7,057 bases of DNA from an uncultured Actinoplanes sp. GTDB lineage: Bacteria > Actinomycetota > Actinomycetes > Mycobacteriales > Micromonosporaceae. Within the stretch, counting starts at the first letter, position 1. Each line of letters starts with the position of its first letter. The stretch is taken from assembly GCA_934667465.1 (NCBI GenBank), contig CAKUMG010000288.1:1-7057 (forward strand). The letters run 5' to 3'. Positions 1-4,810 of this stretch are shown here, piece by piece. The notes under the pieces were generated by a model. That model was not told the DNA's origin. It did no database searches and was given only the letters and a program-made list of their open reading frames with translations. The position numbers and the translations under genes were made by a program.

Positions 1-2
1 TG

Positions 3-827
3 AACCGGGAGCGGACAGGTGTCCGCGGCGCGCCCGTCACGGTCGCGACGCTGGACGGCGGCCGGGTGCTGCTCGCCGAGGACAACGACGTGAACCGGAC
101 CGTGTTCCGGCGCATGATCCAGCTGCTCGGCGTGGAGTGCGACGCGGTGCCCGACGGCGCGGCCGCCGCGGAGGCGCTGCTCGGCGCGAACCCGTACGAC
201 GTCGCCCTGATGGATCTGCAGATGCCCGGCACCGACGGCTTCGAGGCGACCCGGCTCGTTAGGGCGGCCGGGAACGCCACGCCGATCCTGGCACTCACCG
301 CGACGGCGCTGCACGGTGACAAGGAGCGCTGCCTCGCGGTCGGCATGAACGGCCACCTCAGCAAGCCGATCACGCTGCCGGAGCTGCGGGCGGCGCTGGT
401 GCCGTACCTGTCGAAGTCGTCCTCCCCCGCTCCGCCCGAGGCGCCACCCGCGGCGGAGGCGCCGGCACCCGTCGCGGACCTCGACCTGAGCCGCCTGCGC
501 GAGCTGGAGGAACAGCTCGAGGACCGGGCCCTGGTGGTGGCGACCGTCGACACGTTCCTGGCCCAGCTCGACGGTCGCCGCTTCGCCCTCTCCGACGCGT
601 TGCGCCGGCAGGACCACGACGCGCTGCGGGCTGCCGCGCACACGCTCAAGTCCTCCAGCGCCCTGCTCGGTGCCCAGCCGCTCGCGGACGCGTGCGCCGA
701 GGTCGAGCGGCAGGCCGTCGCCGGTACCAGCGCCGAACGGCTGACCCGGCTGGTGGCCGAGGTCGAGAGCAGCGTGACCGGTGCGACCAGGGTCATGAAG
801 AGCTACCTCGCCGGGGACGAAAGGTGA
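3..827 (+). CDS. C-terminal part of a hybrid histidine kinase: receiver (REC) plus Hpt domain (5' end outside window)
   Basis: The frame is open from the first complete codon at base 3, so the gene begins upstream of the window; 274 residues are visible. Residues about 22-136 form a CheY-like receiver: acidic E26-D27 after strand 1, phospho-acceptor D71 in the MDLQMPG motif, T99 in LTAT, and K121 followed by P. An Ala/Pro-rich linker (about 137-157) leads to an Hpt domain (about 160-265) with phospho-acceptor H213 in AHTLKSSS. REC followed by Hpt is the usual tail of BarA/ArcB-type hybrid kinases, which pass phosphate from a catalytic core to REC to Hpt and then to a separate regulator. The VLLAEDN start of the receiver follows a short linker, as it does after an ATPase domain, so GTG 66 is an internal codon rather than a start. 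A stand-alone REC-Hpt protein starting just upstream is the alternative. The domain calls are secure; the missing kinase core is inferred. Confidence 0.92.
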   Translation, partial: NRERTGVRGAPVTVATLDGGRVLLAEDNDVNRTVFRRMIQLLGVECDAVPDGAAAAEALLGANPYDVALMDLQMPGTDGFEATRLVRAAGNATPILALTATALHGDKERCLAVGMNGHLSKPITLPELRAALVPYLSKSSSPAPPEAPPAAEAPAPVADLDLSRLRELEEQLEDRALVVATVDTFLAQLDGRRFALSDALRRQDHDALRAAAHTLKSSSALLGAQPLADACAEVERQAVAGTSAERLTRLVAEVESSVTGATRVMKSYLAGDER

Positions 828-835
828 CGACGGTG
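813..835 (+). promoter_or_regulatory. Overlapping stop/start and ribosome binding site of the downstream kinase
   Basis: The TGA of the REC-Hpt gene (825-827) overlaps a GTG at 824-826 in the arrangement GTGA, typical of translational coupling. Two starts compete. GGGGA at 813-817 sits 6 nt before GTG 824. GAAAGG at 819-824 sits 8 nt before a second in-frame GTG at 833, which is an equally good or better Shine-Dalgarno match. The two products would differ by only three residues. Confidence 0.6.
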
Positions 836-1705
836 CCGGACGACGCTTCCGCCGAACCGGGCGACGTGACCGCCGAGCTCGAACGGGAGCGGCGGCGCAA
901 CGCCGAGCTGGAGAGGACCGTCAGCGACCTGCACCACTCCGTGCAGGAGCTGGAGGCCTTCGCGCGCGAGGTCAGCCACGACCTCAAGGCGCCCCTGGCC
1001 GGCATCCTCGGCTACGCCCAGCTGCTGGAGAACCTCGACTTCGGCGGGCAGCGGCCGGCCGAGTTCGACGACTTCGTGGCCGAGATCGGCCGCGGCACGG
1101 GGCTGATGAGCCGGCTGATCGACGACGTGCTGGCCTACTCGACGGCGCGCGGTGCCCGGATGCACCTGAGCACCGTGGAGCTGGACCCCGTCCTGGAGGA
1201 CGTGGCGGCGGAGTGGGTGGGCGACGGCTCCGGCCCGGCGCCACGGATCACCTGGGACCGGCTGCCGGCGGTGCACGGCGACCAGCTGATGCTGCGCCGA
1301 GTGATCGACAACCTGGTCGGCAACGCGGTGAAGTACGTGCGGGCGGGCGAGGCGGCCCGGGTGCACGTGTCCGCGGATGTCATCCCCGCGGCGGAGGGCC
1401 ACGACGGCTTCGTCCGGCTGGAGGTCACCGACCAGGGCATCGGCATCCCCGAGGGGCAGCACGAGGCGATCTTCGGCGAGCTGCACCGGGCGCATCCGAG
1501 CTATCCGGGTACGGGTCTGGGGCTGACCATCTGCCGGCGGATCGTGCGGCGGCTCGGCGGGGAGATCGGTGCCGACCCGGACCACACGGGCGGGGCGCGG
1601 ATCTGGCTGACGCTGCCGGTGGCGCGGGCCGTGCCGGCGGGCGCCGGCGGCGGCCTGCCCGCGGCCGGCGCCGTACAAACAGGGTCTGCAGAGAATATCC
1701 TGTGA
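824..1705 (+). CDS. Soluble sensor-less histidine kinase (HisKA-HATPase_c)
   Basis: A 293-residue cytoplasmic histidine protein kinase. Residues about 16-48 are a charged heptad-like coiled coil. They run directly into the HisKA dimerisation domain, with phospho-acceptor H52 in SHDLKAPL. The ATPase domain has the N-box (N163 and N167 in DNLVGNAVKY), the G1 box DQGIGIP (203-209), an F-box around F217 and the G2 box GTGLGL (229-234). All catalytic motifs are intact. There is no transmembrane segment and no PAS, GAF or HAMP domain, so the signal must come through the coiled coil or a partner. The ELEAF...VSHDL junction resembles phytochrome-type and orphan kinases. The last 25 residues are Ala/Gly-rich and probably disordered. 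It is coupled by a 4-bp overlap to the REC-Hpt gene, whose receiver is a plausible phosphate acceptor. An in-frame extension upstream to 692 would run through the preceding gene and is rejected. No response regulator with a DNA-binding domain follows. Confidence 0.94.
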   Translation: MTTVPDDASAEPGDVTAELERERRRNAELERTVSDLHHSVQELEAFAREVSHDLKAPLAGILGYAQLLENLDFGGQRPAEFDDFVAEIGRGTGLMSRLIDDVLAYSTARGARMHLSTVELDPVLEDVAAEWVGDGSGPAPRITWDRLPAVHGDQLMLRRVIDNLVGNAVKYVRAGEAARVHVSADVIPAAEGHDGFVRLEVTDQGIGIPEGQHEAIFGELHRAHPSYPGTGLGLTICRRIVRRLGGEIGADPDHTGGARIWLTLPVARAVPAGAGGGLPAAGAVQTGSAENIL

Positions 1706-1795
1706 AATTGCCCGCCCGCTGACCTCGTCTTGCTCCTGTCTTGAGTTTGGCCGCCGATCTACCTGGCCGAACGACCTTCAGCGAGATGAGGCCAG
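1706..1795. other. Intergenic gap between the kinase and the Ig-repeat gene, with ribosome binding site
   Basis: Ninety bases, slightly less GC-rich than the genes. TTGCTC (1730) and TTGAGT (1741) are possible -35 elements, but neither has a convincing -10 at normal spacing, so no promoter is called. No terminator hairpin is visible after the kinase stop. GATGAGG at 1785-1791 is the likely Shine-Dalgarno sequence for ATG 1796, with a short 4-nt spacer. The Ig-repeat gene could have its own promoter here or be read through from the kinase gene. Confidence 0.5.
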
Positions 1796-4543
1796 ATGAA
1801 CGTGAGGCGATTGCTCACCACGGTGGGCGCCGGACTTCTAGGAGTCGCGGCGACCGCCGTCGTGATCCCATCGGCCGCGGTCGACGTGGTGTGGAAGGCG
1901 GCCCCCTCCGGCCCCGAGCCCACCTACTACCAGATCGGCTACGGCCAGGAGAAGGTCACGGCCGTCACCAAGGTCGACGCGACGACGACGCGGGCCCGGA
2001 TCAACCTGGACACCGCCAAGTCGTGGATCGTGCAGGTCAAGGCGTACAACGCGAACGGCGGCAGCGGCGCCCTCAACGGCACCGTGCCGATCTGGAACGC
2101 GCCCGCCCCCGCGGCGGCGGCCGAGCCGGCCACCGTCACCACCGACGCGGCCGCCACGCCGGTCAGCATCCCGGAGCCCGGCGCCGGCACCGTCACGTCG
2201 CCGTCGGCCGACGCACCGGCCCTGGACACCGAGGGCGTCACCACCAGCACGCGGGCCGGTTTCAGCACCGATACCGACCCGCCGATCATCAAGGCGGCCC
2301 TGTCGCCGGTGCCCTCCGGCAGCTGGCTCAAGGCCCCCACGACCATCAGCTTCACCTGTGAGGACCCGGGCGGCTCGATCGCCAAGTGCCCGGCCGACAT
2401 CAAGGTCGACAAGGACGGCGCGCAGCAGCGCTTCGCGGGCACCGCTGTCGACGGCGTCGGCAACACCACCACCATCACGCTGACCCTCAACGTCGACCAG
2501 ACCGCCCCCACCATCTCCGCCGAGATCAAGGGCACCAAGAACGCCGAGGGCTGGTACACCTCGGTGCCGGTCATCCACTACACCTGCGCCGACGCGACCT
2601 CGGGCGTCAACCTCTGCCCGGCCGACACCCCCGTCACCAAGGACGGCATCAACCAGCGGGTCATCGGCACGGTCCTGGACAAGGCGGGCAACACCGCCAC
2701 CGCCCCGGTCGTGATCAACCTCGACCAGCTCGCCCCGCAGATCACCGCGACCGTGCTCGGTGACGCCAACGCCGACGGCTGGTACACCACGCCCCCGACC
2801 ATCCGCTACACCTGCAGCGACGCGGGCTCCGGCATCGCGCTCTGCCCCGAGGACCGCAAGGTCACCACGGACGGCAAGCTGCAGAGCCTGGTCGGCACCG
2901 CCGTCGACAAGGCCGGCAACAAGGCCGACGTGGCCCTCAAGCTCAACGTCGACACCAAGGCGCCGACCATCACCGCCGAGATCGTCGGCGACAAGGGCGA
3001 CAACGGCTGGTACGGCGCGAACCCGATCGTGCACTTCACCTGCACCGACGAGGGCTCGGGCGTCGGCTCCTGCCCGGGCAACCAGATGCTGATCCTGGAC
3101 GGCACCGACCAGACGATCTCCGGCACCGCCCGGGACATCGCCGGCAACACCGCCACCACCTCGATCACGCTGAACGCCGACAAGACCGCCCCGGCGATCA
3201 CCGCCGTGGTCATCGGCGCCGAGCCGAACGCGGACGGCTGGTACCGCACCGCGCCGACCGTGCACTTCACCTGCTCCGACGCCGGCTCCGGCATCGCGAG
3301 CTGCCCCGACGACATCACCCTCGACGGCGAGGCCACCGAGCAGAAGATCATCGGTACGGCCACCGACAAGGCGGGCAACCGCACCACCGCGGCGCTGACC
3401 CTCAAGGTCGACACCACCGCGCCGTCCATCACCGCCGAGGTCCTGGGCGACATCAGCGAGGCCGGCTGGTTCCGTACGCCGCCGACCGTGCGCTTCACCT
3501 GCACCGACGAGGGCTCGGGCCTGGCGAGCTGCCCGCAGGACACCACGGTGACCGGCGACGCGGCCGGCCGGATCGTCATGGGCACCGCCGTCGACAAGGC
3601 GGGCAACACCGCCACCGCGTCGGCGACCGTCAACCTGGACAGCAAGCTCCCGGTCATCAAGGCCACCGTCATCGGTGACCGCAGCGCCGACGGCTGGTAC
3701 CGCACCGCGCCGACCGTCCACTTCGAGTGCAGCGACGACCTCTCCGAGATCGCGCTCTGCCCCGAGGACCGCAAGGTCACCACGGACGGTGCCGACCAGC
3801 GGATCGCCGCGACCGCCATCGACAAGGCGGGCAACACCGCCGCCGCGGCCGTGGCCGTCAACGTGGACCAGGTCGCCCCCGAGCTGACCGCGACGGTCTC
3901 CGGCACCAAGAACGCCGCCGGCTGGTACCGCACCGCCCCGACCGTCCGCTTCGGCTGCACCGACAACGTCTCGACCGTCGCAAGCTGCCCCGCCGACGTC
4001 ACGGTGGGTGCCGAGGGCGCCGCGATCAAGGTGCCCGGCACGGCCACCGACAAGGCCGGCAACGTGACCGAGAACGCGGTCACCGTCAACGTCGACAAGA
4101 CCGCCCCGAAGGTCACCGTGATCGGTGCCGTGAACGGCGCCGTCTACGGGATGGAGAAGACCCCGGTCGTCTCCTGCCGCACCACCGACGACGCCTCCGG
4201 TGTCGCCACCGACGCGGCGATCACCCACACCAGCACCGACAAGGGTGTGCACACGATCATCTGCAAGGGCGCGACCGACAAGGCCGGCAACACCGCCGCG
4301 CCGCTGACGATCACCTACACGCTCGAGCCGACCATCGCCTGGCTGATCCAGCTCACCAACCAGTACGCCGACGACGCGAACCTGGTGACGCTGAACAGCC
4401 TGGCGACCTCGCTCAACAAGAAGCAGTTCCTGGCCTACATCGCCAAGGTCCTGCTGCTCACCGCGGGTCGCAAGCCGGTGCTCACCGGCGCCCAGTGCAC
4501 CACGCTCATCTACTGGGCGTACGTGCTGGACCGGAAGTACTGA
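1796..4543 (+). CDS. Secreted multi-repeat Ig-like protein (FN3-like domain, nine Ig-like repeats, helical C-terminal domain)
   Basis: A 915-residue exported protein. Residues 1-28 are a signal peptide: R4-R5, a hydrophobic core from 6 to 24, and a likely cut after PSAA. Residues about 29-103 resemble a fibronectin type III domain (YYQIGYG and VQVKAYNANG strands). An Ala/Pro/Thr linker (104-159) follows. Eight Ig-like repeats (160-767) each show AP.ITA, GWY, FTC, SG, a second Cys ten residues after the first, GTA, DKAGN and NVD. A ninth (768-843) keeps DKAGN but has different Cys spacing. A helical domain ends the protein (844-915). Such Ig/HYR/OmpL47-type repeats are common in extracellular adhesins, matrix proteins and hydrolase accessories. 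No catalytic domain, LPXTG motif or membrane anchor is present, so it is probably released or held non-covalently. The 19 cysteines are an odd number; C901 in the last domain has no evident partner. ATG 1796 is chosen because it begins the signal peptide. The exact function is unknown. Confidence 0.94.
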   Translation: MNVRRLLTTVGAGLLGVAATAVVIPSAAVDVVWKAAPSGPEPTYYQIGYGQEKVTAVTKVDATTTRARINLDTAKSWIVQVKAYNANGGSGALNGTVPIWNAPAPAAAAEPATVTTDAAATPVSIPEPGAGTVTSPSADAPALDTEGVTTSTRAGFSTDTDPPIIKAALSPVPSGSWLKAPTTISFTCEDPGGSIAKCPADIKVDKDGAQQRFAGTAVDGVGNTTTITLTLNVDQTAPTISAEIKGTKNAEGWYTSVPVIHYTCADATSGVNLCPADTPVTKDGINQRVIGTVLDKAGNTATAPVVINLDQLAPQITATVLGDANADGWYTTPPTIRYTCSDAGSGIALCPEDRKVTTDGKLQSLVGTAVDKAGNKADVALKLNVDTKAPTITAEIVGDKGDNGWYGANPIVHFTCTDEGSGVGSCPGNQMLILDGTDQTISGTARDIAGNTATTSITLNADKTAPAITAVVIGAEPNADGWYRTAPTVHFTCSDAGSGIASCPDDITLDGEATEQKIIGTATDKAGNRTTAALTLKVDTTAPSITAEVLGDISEAGWFRTPPTVRFTCTDEGSGLASCPQDTTVTGDAAGRIVMGTAVDKAGNTATASATVNLDSKLPVIKATVIGDRSADGWYRTAPTVHFECSDDLSEIALCPEDRKVTTDGADQRIAATAIDKAGNTAAAAVAVNVDQVAPELTATVSGTKNAAGWYRTAPTVRFGCTDNVSTVASCPADVTVGAEGAAIKVPGTATDKAGNVTENAVTVNVDKTAPKVTVIGAVNGAVYGMEKTPVVSCRTTDDASGVATDAAITHTSTDKGVHTIICKGATDKAGNTAAPLTITYTLEPTIAWLIQLTNQYADDANLVTLNSLATSLNKKQFLAYIAKVLLLTAGRKPVLTGAQCTTLIYWAYVLDRKY
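2834..2874 (+). repeat. 41-bp exact direct repeat, copy 1 (in Ig unit R2)
   Basis: This stretch of R2, encoding IALCPEDRKVTTDG, is identical base for base to 3749-3789 in R6. The copies lie 915 bp apart, exactly four repeat units. Bases on both sides differ, so the identical tract is bounded. Other units encode different residues here, which points to recent gene conversion or a shared duplication between R2 and R6. Confidence 0.92.
3749..3789 (+). repeat. 41-bp exact direct repeat, copy 2 (in Ig unit R6)
   Basis: Second copy of the tract at 2834-2874. The rest of R6 is diverged from R2 (for example ECSDDLSE in place of TCSDAGSG just upstream), so the identity is local rather than unit-wide. 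Confidence 0.92.
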
Positions 4544-4584
4544 TCTCCCAATGATCGTTCTCTGATCATTCTTTGATCACGCTT
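4541..4584 (+). repeat. Four 11-bp units each headed by TGATC, starting at the stop codon
   Basis: TGATC occurs at 4541, 4552, 4563 and 4574, exactly 11 bp apart. The first copy contains the TGA stop of the Ig-repeat gene and the last abuts the terminator stem. The later units approximate TGATCNTTCTT. Units 3 and 4 each begin with the palindrome TGATCA. The spacing is about one helical turn, so the sites would lie on one face of the DNA. The function is unknown; a protein-binding array or a simple tandem duplication would both fit. Confidence 0.75.
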
Positions 4585-4625
4585 GCCCGGGGGTTCATCC
4601 GAACCCCCGGGCGTTTCCGTATTCG
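4585..4625 (+). terminator. Hairpin transcription terminator of the Ig-repeat gene
   Basis: A perfect 12-bp stem (left arm GCCCGGGGGTTC at 4585-4596, right arm GAACCCCCGGGC at 4601-4612) closes a 4-nt loop, ATCC. It is followed by GTTTCCGTATTCGT, which is only modestly T-rich, as is common in actinobacteria. It lies 42 bp after the stop codon. It should end transcription from the Ig-repeat gene and separate it from the VWA gene. Confidence 0.85.
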
Positions 4626-4646
4626 TACAAGGCGGCATCCGCATTG

Positions 4647-4665
4647 TTGATCTTCATTGGATCAA
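4647..4665. promoter_or_regulatory. Operator-like dyad TTGATC-N7-GATCAA
   Basis: A perfect 6-bp inverted repeat (4647-4652 and 4660-4665) with a 7-nt AT-rich spacer, in the gap before the VWA gene. It shares the TGATC core with the 11-bp units at 4541-4584. The half-site length and spacing suit a dimeric repressor or activator, but short dyads also arise by chance. No clear -35/-10 pair is seen; TATTCT near 4716 is the best -10 candidate. Confidence 0.35.
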
Positions 4666-4733
4666 GTGGCGTGCAGCCGACAACACCTGTCACTTTCCTC
4701 GATGCGATCTGCGACTATTCTTCGTCTCGCGAG

Positions 4734-4752
4734 CGCGGCCGGCAGGGCCGCG
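4734..4752 (+). promoter_or_regulatory. Leader hairpin upstream of the VWA gene
   Basis: A 7-bp perfect stem (CGCGGCC / GGCCGCG) with a 5-nt loop GGCAG, about 60 nt before the start codon. It is immediately preceded by the 8-bp palindrome CTCGCGAG (4726-4733). It has no T-tract, so it is not a typical terminator. In a GC-rich leader it may simply be structure. It does not match any riboswitch signature I recognise. Confidence 0.35.
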
Positions 4753-4792
4753 ACGTGTGTCGTTCCCGCTACCTGGGGTGAGCGACGGAGAC

Positions 4793-4800
4793 GGACGAGG
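4793..4800 (+). promoter_or_regulatory. Ribosome binding site deciding the VWA gene start
   Basis: GGACGAGG ends 10 nt before ATG 4811. An in-frame GTG at 4778 has no properly spaced Shine-Dalgarno sequence, and the reading frame upstream of it crosses the leader hairpin, so ATG 4811 is preferred. Confidence 0.6.
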
Positions 4801-4810
4801 CAGACGAACC

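Larger units (their letters stand above)
2273..4324 (+). repeat. Nine tandem Ig-like repeat units (about 228 bp each) inside the secreted protein gene
   Basis: Unit boundaries, taken after each NVD-like strand, are: R0 2273-2497 (75 codons), R1 2498-2725, R2 2726-2953, R3 2954-3181, R4 3182-3412 (77 codons), R5 3413-3640, R6 3641-3868, R7 3869-4096 and R8 4097-4324 (76 codons each unless stated). R0 lacks the GWY motif. R5 has GWF. R6 has lost the SG turn between its cysteines. R8 is a different subtype with Cys at unit positions 27 and 56 instead of about 30 and 40. The strict length suggests growth by unequal crossing-over of a single domain. Confidence 0.9.

Noticed and set aside
66..68. 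GTG 66 as the start of the REC-Hpt gene
   Set aside because: It falls inside the first beta-strand of the receiver, and the frame is open to the window edge with linker-like residues before it.
692..823. In-frame upstream extension of the histidine kinase to 692
   Set aside because: It would overlap the Hpt coding region by over 130 bp with an Arg-rich out-of-frame translation. The 4-bp overlap start at 824 has a ribosome binding site.
803..1678. A 291-residue minus-strand frame opposite the histidine kinase
   Set aside because: The plus strand has all kinase boxes in order. The antisense product is His/Arg/Pro/Val-rich without recognisable domains.
1730..1765. A sigma-70-type promoter before the Ig-repeat gene
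   Set aside because: Possible -35 hexamers exist, but no -10 hexamer lies at 16-19 bp spacing.
1838..4252. An 804-residue open frame on the minus strand opposite the Ig-repeat gene
   Set aside because: It is a GC-bias shadow: very Gly/Arg/Val/Asp-rich and repetitive only because the real gene is repetitive. It has no domain motifs, while the plus strand has a signal peptide, conserved repeats and clear boundaries.
2273..4324. CRISPR array or non-coding tandem repeat
   Set aside because: The about 228-bp periodicity is protein-coding. Units diverge at synonymous and variable positions and encode a coherent Ig-like fold.
4583..4810. Upstream extension of the VWA protein to 4583 or 4778
   Set aside because: The longer frame would start at the terminator hairpin and run through intergenic DNA. 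ATG 4811 has a better ribosome binding site and gives a normal N-terminus.
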